64,000 nt of DNA from Acidicapsa ligni (GCF_025685655.1 NZ_JAGSYG010000002.1:372001-436000); one strand, 5' to 3'. Counted from the stretch's first letter, positions 27,650-37,393 are shown. Notes: generated by a model from the sequence alone, not told the origin. Program-made: numbers and translations.

Positions 27650-29194
27650 CTAGTTGAAGCTGCCGCGCCTGCCGGACTTGCGCTGCTGCCAGTCTTCATA
27701 CTGCTGCTGTTCGTTGTCGCCGGATTGCCGCTGCTCGCGCCGCGTGGATTTTTCGGGGCCGCTGAAGCCGCGTTCTTCGCTCCGGCTGAGTTTGCGGTGA
27801 GCGTAGAGACCTTCGAGCAGAAGCTCGGCTGCGGCTACTACTTTTGCCGGCGCATCCTTGGTCTTTACACCCAGCGCGCCAAGCTTTTCGATGAGGCCCT
27901 GAATCTGCGAGAGCTTCTTGACGATCTCTTCGGAGGAGTCTGTGTCGTCCATTTGCAGAGCGCCGCCGAGGTGGAACCATTGCTCGATCTGCTGCGTGTT
28001 GATGGCCTCGCCATCTTTCTGGGTGAAGTATTTGTCGTAGACCTTGGCGGAGGCATTTTTCAGAATTTCGCGAACGATCGTGTCGGCTCCGCGAAGTTCG
28101 CCTTCGTACTCAAGTTCGAGCTTGCCGGTGATGCCGGGCAGGGCAGCATAAAGATCGGTGATGCGGGGGACGATCAGCGTTTCGCCGTGCGAAAGCGCGC
28201 GACGCTCGGCGTTGGAGACGACCAGTTCCAGTGTCGAAATAGGCAGACGCTGGCTGACGCCGGAGCGCTTATCCACGCGTTTGTCATCGCGGGCTAGAAA
28301 GGCAACCTGCTCGACAATTTCGCGGAGGTAGGTTGGAATCTCCAGTGTGCCGAGGTTGCGCTTTGTCCATGCTTCCTGCAGCGTGATGGCAATGCCTTCT
28401 TCGACAGTGCTGGCGTAGTGGGTGCGGATTTCGGAGCCGATGCGATCCTTGAGCGGGGTAACAATTTTGCCGCGGGCAGTGTAGTCCTCGGGATTGGCGG
28501 AGAAGACCAGGGCCACGTCGAGCGCGAGGCGGATGGGATAGCCCTTGATCTGGATATCGCCTTCCTGAAGGATGTTGAAGAGCGCGACCTGGATTTTTCC
28601 AGCGAGATCGGGCAGTTCGTTCACGGCAAAGATGCCGCGATTGGCGCGGGGCAGCAGGCCGTAGTGCATGGTGAGTTCGCTGGCGAGGTCGTGACCTCCG
28701 CGAGCGGCTTTGATCGGGTCAAGATCGCCGATCAGGTCAGCAACGGTGACGTCGGGTGTGGCGAGCTTTTCGACGTAGCGGTCATCCGTAGAGAGCCATG
28801 CGATGGGCGTGGCTTCGCCTTCTTCGGCAATAAGCGTGCGGCAGCGGCGGCACAAAGGCGCGTAGGGATTGTCGCGGATTTCGCATCCGGCGACGTAGGG
28901 TACGTGCGTGTCGAGCAGGCTGGTGAGAGATCTGAGAATACGGCTCTTAGCCTGGCCACGCAGACCCAGGAGGATGAAATTCTGCTTGGACAAAATGGCG
29001 TTTGCTACCTGGGGCACGACCGTGTCTTCATAACCGACGATGCCGTCAAATAGCGGCTTCTTTTCGCGTAGGCGGACGATGAGGTTGTCGCGCATCTCGT
29101 CTTTGACTGTGCGATGAGCCAGGCGGGCTTCAGAGTAGAGGCGGCTGGCGCGAAGTTCGCCAAGCGTGAGAGGTAGCGGTGCAGTCTGGGACAT
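27650..29194 (-). CDS. MoxR/magnesium-chelatase I-like AAA+ ATPase
   Basis: 514 aa from ATG 29194, which follows GGGAGGG. The Walker A motif is GLRGQAKS (77-84). The sensor and Walker B region includes GIFAVNELPDLAGKIQVALFNILQEG and the VFSANPEDYTARGKIVTPLKDRIG segment. Three cysteines, C104, C115 and C118 (C-x10-C-x2-C), lie between Walker A and B and could bind zinc. The C-terminus has a basic, Gln-rich tail. Operon with the VWA gene downstream and the small TPR gene upstream. Confidence 0.88.
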   Translation of the reverse strand: MSQTAPLPLTLGELRASRLYSEARLAHRTVKDEMRDNLIVRLREKKPLFDGIVGYEDTVVPQVANAILSKQNFILLGLRGQAKSRILRSLTSLLDTHVPYVAGCEIRDNPYAPLCRRCRTLIAEEGEATPIAWLSTDDRYVEKLATPDVTVADLIGDLDPIKAARGGHDLASELTMHYGLLPRANRGIFAVNELPDLAGKIQVALFNILQEGDIQIKGYPIRLALDVALVFSANPEDYTARGKIVTPLKDRIGSEIRTHYASTVEEGIAITLQEAWTKRNLGTLEIPTYLREIVEQVAFLARDDKRVDKRSGVSQRLPISTLELVVSNAERRALSHGETLIVPRITDLYAALPGITGKLELEYEGELRGADTIVREILKNASAKVYDKYFTQKDGEAINTQQIEQWFHLGGALQMDDTDSSEEIVKKLSQIQGLIEKLGALGVKTKDAPAKVVAAAELLLEGLYAHRKLSRSEERGFSGPEKSTRREQRQSGDNEQQQYEDWQQRKSGRRGSFN

Positions 29195-29266
29195 CAAAGC
29201 CCTCCCTTGGGTCTTCCTTAGATTAGCCGAGTGGGCTGGAAGATGCAGGAGTGCGCCAGGAAGAAT

Positions 29267-29578
29267 CTACCTGTCCAACTCATCCAGCATGCCCTGCATC
29301 TCGCTGAGGGCGTGGTTGTTACCGGTTCGTCGGGCGCTTTCGATGCCGGATTTGAGGCGGTCGATGGCTTCGGGAATGCGTTCTTCTTTGGCCAGCGTTT
29401 GCGCGGCCATGAAATAACCGGCAGTATAGTCGGGATTGGCTGTGAGCAGGGCGTCGAACTCGGCCAGGCCCGTTTCAATCTGACCCTGGCCGACGTACTC
29501 CATCGCGAGGCCGTAGCGGGCGAAAGTGTTGCCGGGGTCGAGGGTGAGAATCTCTTTAAGTCCTGCGATCTTGTCCAT
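29267..29578 (-). CDS. Small TPR-repeat protein
   Basis: 103 aa containing about two and a half tetratricopeptide repeats (NTFARYGLAMEYVGQGQIETGLAEF; AGYFMAAQTLAKEERIPEAI) and no signal peptide. It probably serves as a cytoplasmic protein-interaction adaptor. It lies 72 bases upstream of the AAA+ gene on the same strand, so it may bring clients to that ATPase/VWA pair; this is inference from position. Confidence 0.8.
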   Translation of the reverse strand: MDKIAGLKEILTLDPGNTFARYGLAMEYVGQGQIETGLAEFDALLTANPDYTAGYFMAAQTLAKEERIPEAIDRLKSGIESARRTGNNHALSEMQGMLDELDR

Positions 29579-29774
29579 GGCTCCTGGGTTTCCTTATGGT
29601 GTTGAAAACATCGGCATTTGCGAAATTGAGAGCGATTGCTGAAACTGGAGATGGTGCACCGATCTCCCCTGCTGATGAATTCAGTTTAATCGCTTGTGTT
29701 GCGTGACTGGTCGCAGGGGAAATCGGAACTTCGCAGTACCGTGGCACCGGCAAGGGAAAGAGACAAGTTCACTT

Positions 29775-30350
29775 ATGACGCAAATAGAAGCAATCCCAAC
29801 CAGTTCTGAATCAGGCCCGTCTAAACGCGCGCCTCGCTCTGTGTCGGATTCACGATCCGAGATGACGGAGATCATCCTGCCTAACGACACGAATACGCTG
29901 GGCAATATGCTCGGCGGACGCTTGATGCACTTCATCGACCTGGTGGGGGCAATGGCTGCTTATCGCCATTCGCGGACGCATGTGGTGACGGCATCGATGG
30001 ACCATATCGATTTCATTCAGCCGGTGCATGTGGGGGATTTGCTGAATCTCAAGTCCAGTGTCAACCGGGCGTTTTCGACTTCGATGGAAGTAGGCGTGAA
30101 GGTTTGGGCAGAAGACACGCAGGCGGGCGTCTATCGGCACGTAGCGAGCGCCTACCTGGTATTCGTGGCGATCGACAAGGATGGCAATCGAGTTCGTGTG
30201 CCAGAGCTTACGCCGGAAACTCCGGACGAGCAGCGCCGCTATGAAGATGCACAGCGTCGCCGGGAACATCGCGAGGCGGAATCGGAGCGGCGAAAGCTGG
30301 CGAAGCTGGCGCCCGTTGGCCTGGGCAGCATTCCATCCGGCAAGGCGTAA
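29775..30350 (+). CDS. Hot-dog fold acyl-CoA thioesterase
   Basis: 191 aa from ATG 29775. The hot-dog core has the acyl-CoA thioesterase signature (NDTNTLGNMLGGRLMHFIDL; SMDHIDFIQPVHVGDLL) as in YciA-like enzymes. After the fold comes a charged helical tail of about 50 residues (RRYEDAQRRREHREAESERR). It hydrolyses acyl-CoA, probably medium to long chain; exact specificity is unknown. Mrp begins 73 bases downstream on the same strand. Confidence 0.88.
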   Translation: MTQIEAIPTSSESGPSKRAPRSVSDSRSEMTEIILPNDTNTLGNMLGGRLMHFIDLVGAMAAYRHSRTHVVTASMDHIDFIQPVHVGDLLNLKSSVNRAFSTSMEVGVKVWAEDTQAGVYRHVASAYLVFVAIDKDGNRVRVPELTPETPDEQRRYEDAQRRREHREAESERRKLAKLAPVGLGSIPSGKA

Positions 30351-30423
30351 TGACGGACGTGTCGCGCGTGATGGTCGTGATTTCGGTTCTACACTAAAGA
30401 CAGGTATTTGGAAGGAAGTCGTT

Positions 30424-31257
30424 ATGGCACATGGACATTCAGTTCCCCCAGCGCCGTTGCCGCTGCCGGGAGTAGGCAAGATCATTGCAGTGGGTTCCGG
30501 CAAGGGCGGCGTGGGCAAGACCACGGTCGCTGTCAATCTGGCGATTGCGCTTTCGCGCATGGGGCAAAAGGTGGGCTTGATCGACGCGGATATTTATGGG
30601 CCGAATATCCCGCTGATGATGGGCAGCAGTCAACAACCGAAGGTAGGACCGGATAACCAGATTGAGCCGAATTTTACGCATGGCGTCAAGACGATCTCGA
30701 TTGGCTACATCTCGCCGGGCGACAAGCCGCTGGTAATGCGTGGACCCATGCTGCACCAGATCATTCGGCAGTTTTTGCAGCAGGTGGAGTGGGGCGAGCT
30801 GGACTATCTGATTGTGGATTTGCCTCCCGGTACGGGCGATGTTGTTATCTCGCTGGTGCAGACCGTTCCGCTCACGGGCGCAGTGGTGGTTTCTACGCCG
30901 AGCGACGTGGCATTGCAGGATGCTCGCAAAGCCCTGGAGATGTTTGCGCAGGTGAACGTCGAAGTGCTGGGCATTGTGGAGAATATGAGCCACTTCACCT
31001 GCCCGCATTGCAGCGAGATTATTGACATCTTCTCCAGGGGAGGTGCCGAGCGAACTGCTCAGCAGTTCAATGTGCCGTTTTTAGGGTCGGTTGAGCTCGT
31101 TCCAGCGATTCGTGAGGGCGGCGATCGTGGCTTGCCGATTGCATTGGCGGGTCCGGAGTCTGCGCAAGCGGCGGAGTTTTACGCCATCGCTCGCAAGGTT
31201 ACGGAGCGCGCAGAAGAGGCGGCTTCGCGGAGCGGGGAAGTTATCGAAATCAGTTAA
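30424..31257 (+). CDS. mrp: Mrp/ApbC-type iron-sulfur cluster carrier ATPase
   Basis: 277-aa P-loop NTPase of the Mrp/NBP35 family, which delivers Fe-S clusters. It has the deviant Walker A GKGGVGKTT, the switch region DIYGPNIPLMMG, DLPPGTGD, and the cluster-binding CxxC in FTCPHCSEI near the C-terminus. It lacks the N-terminal DUF59 domain found in some Mrp proteins. ATG 30424 follows GGAAGGAAG. A terminator closes the gene at 31288-31326. Confidence 0.95.
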   Translation: MAHGHSVPPAPLPLPGVGKIIAVGSGKGGVGKTTVAVNLAIALSRMGQKVGLIDADIYGPNIPLMMGSSQQPKVGPDNQIEPNFTHGVKTISIGYISPGDKPLVMRGPMLHQIIRQFLQQVEWGELDYLIVDLPPGTGDVVISLVQTVPLTGAVVVSTPSDVALQDARKALEMFAQVNVEVLGIVENMSHFTCPHCSEIIDIFSRGGAERTAQQFNVPFLGSVELVPAIREGGDRGLPIALAGPESAQAAEFYAIARKVTERAEEAASRSGEVIEIS

Positions 31258-31287
31258 TTGGTTGTTGTAAGACGCGAGTATAAGAGG

Positions 31288-31326
31288 CGAAGCTTCCGGA
31301 GGATTTCTTCAGGAGCTTCGTTTTTT
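31288..31326 (+). terminator. Rho-independent terminator after mrp
   Basis: CGAAGCTTCC (31288-31297) pairs, with one bulged T, with GGAGCTTCG (31312-31320). Six T residues follow at 31321-31326. It lies 31 bases after the mrp stop. Confidence 0.8.
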
Positions 31327-31424
31327 CGTTAAGGCGAATCTTTTGCTATCCCGCCCTTTGTGCAAGTGCTCACAAAGGACGGGGAGCCTGTATTTAATTA
31401 TGTGAGACGGAATACAACAGCGGC

Positions 31425-32420
31425 CTAGTGTGCGTAGCGCTGTTCTCCTGCGGGGATAGAGATGGCCAACCGGTTGACGTAGGGCGGTAGCGGACACGTT
31501 GCGTAGGGCGTGTAGGCGCAGGGCGGGTTTTGCAGGCGGTTGAAATCGAGGACTACCGTTCCGGGCTGATCCATCCCGTGATCCGGCAGGCTGGTATAGA
31601 GAAAACGAGCCGCCTCGTAAGTCGTGGTGTGGCTGGTGGCATCTCGCAGGATAAAGAAAAATTCCTTGGCATTTGGTTCTTCGAGCACTGGTTCCAACTG
31701 GATGGTTTTGCCGTCGAGCGTGAACTCTGCGAGGCCTGGTGCGGGCATGTCCAGCGTGGTGCCGATAATGGTGGGGATTTTTTCTGTATGTGGAGGATTG
31801 AAGGGAATCCACTTTGCGGTTACGCGGTATCTTGCGTCCGGAGCGTACCAGTGCAGGCCACGGAAGCTAGTGCGTGTAGGCGACTGGGCATCCTTGATGC
31901 GCAAGGCAAAGCGGTCTCCGCGATGGAGTACGACTAGTGTGAGATTTTCGTCGGAGATCACGGATGCCTTTTCGTCGTCCGGCTGAAGCGGGCCTTCGTG
32001 CGCGGGCTGCCCGTCCACGAGCAGATGTGGCGGGAATCCGCCTGCCGGAGCGGCTAGCCGTAATTGGCTACCATTGACTTCGATGACGGCGAGGTACTCC
32101 GGTGCGTGGCCCTTCAGGCGAACCTGGCTATCCGCTGCGAGGCCGATGGTATTCTTGCCTGGCTTAAGCCACTCCAGGCCGACAAGGGTCATCCATCCGT
32201 CTGGCGCGGAGAGTTCGCTGGCGCGAGCCGTACGCCATTGCTCGAGTTCGTTATGCCATGCTGAGTCGGGCGCAGGTTCTGCGTCGGCCTTTTTGTGGGT
32301 CGCTGCATTCGAAGGCACGATGCCGACAACACCGATCAGGACGATTGCAGGCACCAGGCGCAGCGCTCGACGAATCCTCCGGGAGGCGCTGCGAACAGAA
32401 GAAGTATGGGCGATGTTCAT
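31425..32420 (-). CDS. Exported DUF1684 protein
   Basis: 331 aa with a hydrophobic signal segment (LVPAIVLIGVVGIVPSNAA). The body matches the DUF1684 family: EQWRTARASELSAPDGWMTLVGLEWL near the start, a middle beta-rich region, and the characteristic end VVLDFNRLQNPPCAYTPYATCPLPP. The function of the family is not established. It is the downstream partner of the alpha-glucosidase gene, 41 bases away on the same strand. Confidence 0.85.
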   Translation of the reverse strand: MNIAHTSSVRSASRRIRRALRLVPAIVLIGVVGIVPSNAATHKKADAEPAPDSAWHNELEQWRTARASELSAPDGWMTLVGLEWLKPGKNTIGLAADSQVRLKGHAPEYLAVIEVNGSQLRLAAPAGGFPPHLLVDGQPAHEGPLQPDDEKASVISDENLTLVVLHRGDRFALRIKDAQSPTRTSFRGLHWYAPDARYRVTAKWIPFNPPHTEKIPTIIGTTLDMPAPGLAEFTLDGKTIQLEPVLEEPNAKEFFFILRDATSHTTTYEAARFLYTSLPDHGMDQPGTVVLDFNRLQNPPCAYTPYATCPLPPYVNRLAISIPAGEQRYAH

Positions 32421-32461
32421 GATTTAGAAGATACCTTATCGCTGTCGATTCCATGGCCTGT

Positions 32462-34234
32462 CTATTGTTTGTAGACGCGTGCCTCCCAGGGCTCCAGGTG
32501 CAGCGTAGGGGTCTTCTGCTCTTTGCTTTTGAGGTTGCCAAATATCAACTGACCTGCGGAGAGTTTGCCGGGCAGTCGATATTCGTTTGGAGTGCTAGAG
32601 AAGTTGAGGACGATGAGATAATTCGCGTTGCCTAGTGTGCGTGTGTAGGCGAAGATTTTGGCATTCGCGGGGTCGAGGTCTTTGTAGTCGCCATACGTAA
32701 GTGCGGGTGTTGCACTGCGAAGCCTGATCAACTGGCGATAGTAGTTATAGATCGAGTCGGGATCGGCCGTTTCCTGCTTCGCGTTGATCTGTGTGTAATT
32801 GGGATTGATGGCCAGCCATGACTTATCCGCGGTAGTAAATCCGCCATTGGTCGAGTTATCCCATTGCATTGGCGTGCGGGCATTATCCCGGCTGACTCGA
32901 CGTACGCCGTTAAGGAATGTTTCCGCGCTCTCCTTGCCTGAGACCACACTTTCTTTCCACGCATTGATGACCGCGATGTCATTGAAATCCTCAATGCTTT
33001 TGAATGGATAGTTGGTCATGCCTAACTCATCTCCCTGGTAGATAAAGGGAGTGCCCTTGAGCGTGAGCAGCATGGTTGCGAGCAGCTTTCCCGAGGGGAT
33101 GCGATTGCCGGGTGAGTCATCGCCAAAGCTGGATACCAGGCGTGGATTGTCGTGGTTGGAAAGGAAGATTGTGTTCCAGCTATGCACGTCGAGATTTTGA
33201 TCCTGGCGAGTGTAGACAGCTTTCAATTCCGGTAGCGTCCAACCCTTCCACGTGCGGTTGTCCTGGTTGATGCGCACTGCGTCGAAGTTGAAGATCATGT
33301 TCAGTTCGTTGCGACGTTCATCAACTAGAGATGGTGTCTGATCGAGTGTGACTCCAAAGGCTTCGCCGACGGTCATGGCGTCGTATTTGCTCAGCACATT
33401 TCGATTCATCTCCTGCAGATATTCATGCAGGCGCGGGCCCATTGCGTATTTGAATTGTGGGTGCTCAAGTTCAGCAGGTGTGAGATCCGGAAAGCTCTGA
33501 TCTTTGGAGATGAAGGGGATAACATCCATGCGGAAGCCATCGACTCCCTTGTCGAGCCAGAACTTCATCAGGTCATAAACTTCGGCACGGACCCTGGGGT
33601 TTTCCCAGTTGAGATCGGGTTGCTTTTCGGCGAAGAGATGCAGATAGTACTCACCCGTAGCCGGGTCTTTCTTCCATGCTGAGCCGGAGAAGAAAGATGT
33701 CCAGTTATTTGGCGGGCCGCCGTTCTTGCCGGGCTTCCAGATGTAGTAATCGCGGAAGGGATTGTCTTTGGACTTGCTGCTCTCGACGAACCATCGATGC
33801 TCGTCGCTGGAGTGGTTTACGACGAGGTCGAGGATGAGTTTCATGTGACGCTGCTTGATGGCTTTGAGCATGGCGTCGAAGTCGTCCATGGTGCCGAACT
33901 CAGCCATGACCTTGCGGTAATCGCGAATGTCGTAGCCATTGTCCGCATTGGGAGAATCGTAGTGAGGGCTGAGCCAGATGACATTCACGCCGAGCTGCTG
34001 AATGTAGTCGAGCTGAGCTGTGATGCCTTTCAGATCGCCGATGCCGTCGCCGTTGGAGTCTTTGAATGAGCGCGGATAGATCTGATAGACGACGGCTTCT
34101 TTCCACCATTTACGGTGGTAGCCGTTGGGCGTGGTTTCGGTTGCAGGGGTTTGCGCTCGCGCGGCCAGCGGACCGATCGGAACGATGAAAGGGCAAGCGA
34201 TTGCAGCGACGACGAGGAGTGTGGTGCGCAGCAT
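32462..34234 (-). CDS. Exported GH13 alpha-glucosidase
   Basis: 590 aa from ATG 34234, which follows GGAGG and opens a signal peptide (MLRTTLLVVAAIACPF). The GH13 barrel is complete: QIYPRSFKDSNGDGIGDLKGI, DLVVNHSSDEHRWF, the nucleophile Asp in GFRMDVIPFI, the acid Glu in AMTVGEAFGV and the third Asp in FLSNHDNPRLVS. The QIYPRSF/GIGDL features place it with oligo-1,6-glucosidases and alpha-glucosidases. A longer reading from 34324 is unlikely. The mature enzyme would act in the periplasm or outside the cell. Confidence 0.92.
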   Translation of the reverse strand: MLRTTLLVVAAIACPFIVPIGPLAARAQTPATETTPNGYHRKWWKEAVVYQIYPRSFKDSNGDGIGDLKGITAQLDYIQQLGVNVIWLSPHYDSPNADNGYDIRDYRKVMAEFGTMDDFDAMLKAIKQRHMKLILDLVVNHSSDEHRWFVESSKSKDNPFRDYYIWKPGKNGGPPNNWTSFFSGSAWKKDPATGEYYLHLFAEKQPDLNWENPRVRAEVYDLMKFWLDKGVDGFRMDVIPFISKDQSFPDLTPAELEHPQFKYAMGPRLHEYLQEMNRNVLSKYDAMTVGEAFGVTLDQTPSLVDERRNELNMIFNFDAVRINQDNRTWKGWTLPELKAVYTRQDQNLDVHSWNTIFLSNHDNPRLVSSFGDDSPGNRIPSGKLLATMLLTLKGTPFIYQGDELGMTNYPFKSIEDFNDIAVINAWKESVVSGKESAETFLNGVRRVSRDNARTPMQWDNSTNGGFTTADKSWLAINPNYTQINAKQETADPDSIYNYYRQLIRLRSATPALTYGDYKDLDPANAKIFAYTRTLGNANYLIVLNFSSTPNEYRLPGKLSAGQLIFGNLKSKEQKTPTLHLEPWEARVYKQ

Positions 34235-34383
34235 TTTCAAAGATAGCCTCCGGGCATCGCCCGTGTCCTCTGTCCGAAATCGGGTAGCTGAGGAGAGTTC
34301 GGGAAATGGGACCCTTGGCGACACCTGATTTTATCCTGGTAAATGGGCATAAATCTCAATCCTGGTGCGGGCCGCAGCCGATC

Positions 34384-34412
34384 TTGACAGTGCTTCCAGT
34401 GCTGCCTAGAAT
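34384..34412 (+). promoter_or_regulatory. Strong sigma-70-type promoter of hrcA
   Basis: TTGACA (34384-34389), 17 bases, TAGAAT (34407-34412), about 72 bases before the hrcA start. The box match and spacing are nearly ideal for a housekeeping promoter. The leader contains GAGTTAC, GTAAGTC and GTAAGTTAC (34423-34470), but no recognisable CIRCE operator. Confidence 0.75.
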
Positions 34413-34484
34413 GGAAAGTGGTGAGTTACGTTCGTTTCTCTCGGTAAGTCTAAGGGAAACAGTAAGTTACCTGAGGGGTTCGGG

Positions 34485-35573
34485 ATGAACGAGTACCGCA
34501 TCAGTCCGCGTGAACGGATGGTGCTAACGGCGATCATCGAGATTTACATCGCAACCGGGGAGCCGGTTTCGTCGCAGGCCGTGGCTCGTTATTTCGACAA
34601 TAAGGACGGGTTGAGTTCGGCAACCATTCGCAATGTGATGGCCTTGCTGGATGAAACCGGAATGCTGGATCAGCCGCATACGTCTGCTGGACGATTGCCG
34701 ACACCGAAAGCTTTTCGTTATCACGTGGAGCAGTTGCAGCAATCGGCACGAGCCGGAGTGGCTGCCACCAACGTGCAGTTGAGTCAGATAAGCGACTATC
34801 GCCGTGAGCAAATTGAAGATAGCTTTACTGGCGTGACTTCGTCGCAGCAATACCTGGAGCGGACCTCCCACGTACTCGCGCTGATTTCGAGCGGTCTTGG
34901 TGTGGCGTTGGCCAGTTCGACGGTGCAGCAGGTACTGGAGCATATCCACTTTTCACGGCTAGCGACAGGGCGAGTTCTTGCCGTGCTGGTGACCAAGGCG
35001 GGTACGGTTCAGGATCGAGTGCTGACGATCGATCGTGAGTTGAGTTACGACGACCTGGAGATTTCAGCACGGTACCTGAATGAGAATTTTCGCGGCTGGC
35101 CCCTGGATAAAATTCGTGTTGAAGTGGCCCGTAGAATCGATGCGGAGCGGGCCGAATACGATATGCGGCTGCGTTCTCTGGATGAGCTTTGCAGGCAGGG
35201 CGCACTGGCGGCGGAGTTTGCAGGACCGACGATATATGTTGAGGGGATGGCTAATCTGCTGGCGGGTGAGCTGGATCGTGAGCGGTTGCGCCAGATGCTG
35301 GTGGCTCTCGACGCCAAGCAGCGGCTGGTGGAGTTGCTGAACGCGTACGTAGACTCGCGGCAGCACGAGGTGCGCGTCGTAGTGGGGCTCGATGAAGCGA
35401 TGCCCGCGATGCAGGATCTGGTGTTGATTGGTGCTCCGGCACGCTTTGGCGCGGAGAGCATGGGAACGGTGGCAGTGATTGCGCCCACACGCATGCAGTA
35501 TCAGGAAATCATGCAGGCAGTGAGTTACATTGCCGGTTTGTCGGAGCGCGTTTTGGAAGCACCGCCGCAGTAG
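34485..35573 (+). CDS. hrcA: Heat-inducible transcription repressor HrcA
   Basis: 362-aa repressor of chaperone genes. It has an N-terminal winged helix (RERMVLTAIIEIYIATGEPVSS; LSSATIRNVMALLDETGMLDQPHTSAGRLPT), a GAF-like middle and a C-terminal dimerisation region (ERVLEAPPQ end). The ATG at 34485 follows GAGGGG. It heads the run hrcA-grpE-dnaJ. dnaK is not in the run, and no CIRCE inverted repeat is visible upstream. Confidence 0.96.
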   Translation: MNEYRISPRERMVLTAIIEIYIATGEPVSSQAVARYFDNKDGLSSATIRNVMALLDETGMLDQPHTSAGRLPTPKAFRYHVEQLQQSARAGVAATNVQLSQISDYRREQIEDSFTGVTSSQQYLERTSHVLALISSGLGVALASSTVQQVLEHIHFSRLATGRVLAVLVTKAGTVQDRVLTIDRELSYDDLEISARYLNENFRGWPLDKIRVEVARRIDAERAEYDMRLRSLDELCRQGALAAEFAGPTIYVEGMANLLAGELDRERLRQMLVALDAKQRLVELLNAYVDSRQHEVRVVVGLDEAMPAMQDLVLIGAPARFGAESMGTVAVIAPTRMQYQEIMQAVSYIAGLSERVLEAPPQ

Positions 35574-35668
35574 AAATTCATGGAATCTGGTTGTAGATTT
35601 GAAGTCTCGAAACTCGGGATTTGCAATTATTATTTCTGTCCTTTGCAGGGCATGTGAGACGGAGTGTT

Positions 35669-36259
35669 ATGGCTAAGCGGGAAGAAGAATACGGAGTTGC
35701 ACCGGCGGCAGGCGGGAATATCTTGACGACCGAGGAAGGCGTTCCTGGAGATGCATCGGAAGCGAAGATTGGTCTCGTTGAAGAGCCCGGTCCTACGGCT
35801 GCGGAGTTTGCCGAGCTGAAGGCAGAGCGAGATCAACTCGTGGATCGATTGGCGCGGTTGCAGGCAGAGTTCGAAAATGCTCGCAAGCGGCAGGAGCGAG
35901 AGAAATCGGAGTTTCGCGACTATGCTACCGGTTCGGTGGTCGAGAGCTTTTTGCCGGTGCTGGATAACTTTGCGCTGGCGCTCAATGCCAACGCCTCGGC
36001 CGAGCAGTTGCGGACCGGCGTGGAATTGATCGTGAAGCAGATGGATGAGACGCTACGGGGCCTGCAGGTACAGGTGGTTCCGACAGTGGGGCAGGAGTTT
36101 GATCCGCGTGTGCATGAGGCGTTGGGTTCGGTGGAGCGGGATGATCTGCCTGACCAGTCTGTCGCCGAAGAGATACGCAAGGGATACCGCATCCGCGAGC
36201 GCTTGCTGCGCCCTGCGCTGGTGCGTGTTGTCTCCAATTCAAAACAGACAGAAGCATAA
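35669..36259 (+). CDS. grpE: Nucleotide exchange factor GrpE
   Basis: 196 aa: an N-terminal acidic and coiled-coil region (ELKAERDQLVDRLARLQAEFENARKRQ) followed by the C-terminal beta domain with VGQEFDPRVHEALGSVE and KGYRIRERLLRPALVRV. It exchanges ADP on DnaK. ATG 35669 follows GGAG. The dnaJ gene begins six bases after its stop; DnaK must be encoded elsewhere. Confidence 0.96.
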   Translation: MAKREEEYGVAPAAGGNILTTEEGVPGDASEAKIGLVEEPGPTAAEFAELKAERDQLVDRLARLQAEFENARKRQEREKSEFRDYATGSVVESFLPVLDNFALALNANASAEQLRTGVELIVKQMDETLRGLQVQVVPTVGQEFDPRVHEALGSVERDDLPDQSVAEEIRKGYRIRERLLRPALVRVVSNSKQTEA

Positions 36260-36265
36260 AAACAC

Positions 36266-37393
36266 ATGTCCAGGAATCAAGTGAGCAAAGCAGATTACTA
36301 CGAGGTCCTCGGGGTTACTCGAGAAGTAAGTGAAACTGAACTAAAGACGGCTTATCGCAAGCAGGCGATGAAGTATCACCCTGATCGCAATCCGGGCGAT
36401 GCCAGTGCGGAAGAGCGCTTCAAGGAAGCCAGCGAAGCCTACCAGGTATTGAGTGATGGCGATAAGCGCGCGGCCTACGATCGTTACGGCCATGCTGCGA
36501 CTGGCGCTGGATTCAATGGTGGCGGTCCGTTCGCGGATGCTGCTGATCTGGGCGATATCTTCGGCGACTTGTTCGGAGAGATGTTTGGCGGCGGTGGTCA
36601 GCGGCGTGGCTCACGTGTGCAGCGCGGGGAAGATCTTCGCTTCGATGTGACCATTGAGTTCGAGGAAGCTGTCTTCGGCAAGGAAACGGAAGTCAAGGTT
36701 CGCCGTCGCGAGAACTGCGCGACCTGTCGCGGAGCAGGAACGACCTCCGGGCGTGGACCGACGGTTTGCGCGACATGCCAGGGGCGCGGCCAGTTGCGCT
36801 ACCAGCAGGGATTCTTCTCTGTTGCCAGGGCTTGCGGAAACTGCGGCGGCACGGGTACGGTGATCACCGATCCTTGCACTACTTGCCGTGGTGAAACGCG
36901 TGTAATGCGCGAGTTCAAGATGAATGTGAAGATACCCGCGGGCGTGGAAGATGGCACGCGCATTCGCTACTCCGGCGAAGGTGAGGCTGGCCGTTTTGGT
37001 GGGCCTCGTGGCGATCTTTACGTGGTGTTGTCTGTGCGTGCGCATGACTTCTTCGAGCGCGATGGTGTGGATCTGCACTGTGTCGTTCCGATCTCATTTC
37101 CGCAGGCTGCTCTTGGTGCTGAGGTGCAGATTCCAGGCCTTGAGGGCGAGGTCACGCTGCGTATTCCGGAAGGGACGCAGAGCGGCAAGGAGATCCGCAT
37201 TCGCAACGAGGGCGTGCCGCATCTGAATGAAAATGGCCGCGGCGATCTGATTGTGCAGGTGCTGGTTCAGACTCCGAAGAAGCTGTCACGCACACAGCGC
37301 GAGCTGGTTCGCCAGCTTGCCGATAGTATGTCGGTCGAGAACAAGCCAGCTTCACGCAATATGCTGAACAAGATGAAGGATTTGTTCAACTAA
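36266..37393 (+). CDS. dnaJ: Chaperone DnaJ
   Basis: 375-aa type I Hsp40. It has a J domain with HPD (YHPDRNPGD), a Gly/Phe-rich linker ([26 protein letters not shown]), a zinc-binding region with four CxxC repeats ([32 protein letters not shown]; the last has lost its closing Gly), and the C-terminal substrate domains. It belongs to the DnaK cycle. It overlaps the end of the convergent nucleoside-binding gene by four bases. Confidence 0.97.
   Translation: MSRNQVSKADYYEVLGVTREVSETELKTAYRKQAMKYHPDRNPGDASAEERFKEASEAYQVLSDGDKRAAYDRYGHAATGAGFNGGGPFADAADLGDIFGDLFGEMFGGGGQRRGSRVQRGEDLRFDVTIEFEEAVFGKETEVKVRRRENCATCRGAGTTSGRGPTVCATCQGRGQLRYQQGFFSVARACGNCGGTGTVITDPCTTCRGETRVMREFKMNVKIPAGVEDGTRIRYSGEGEAGRFGGPRGDLYVVLSVRAHDFFERDGVDLHCVVPISFPQAALGAEVQIPGLEGEVTLRIPEGTQSGKEIRIRNEGVPHLNENGRGDLIVQVLVQTPKKLSRTQRELVRQLADSMSVENKPASRNMLNKMKDLFN

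Noticed and set aside
34420..34484. CIRCE operator before hrcA
   Set aside because: Looked for TTAGCACTC and its inverse; neither is present, only short GTAAGTTAC-like motifs.
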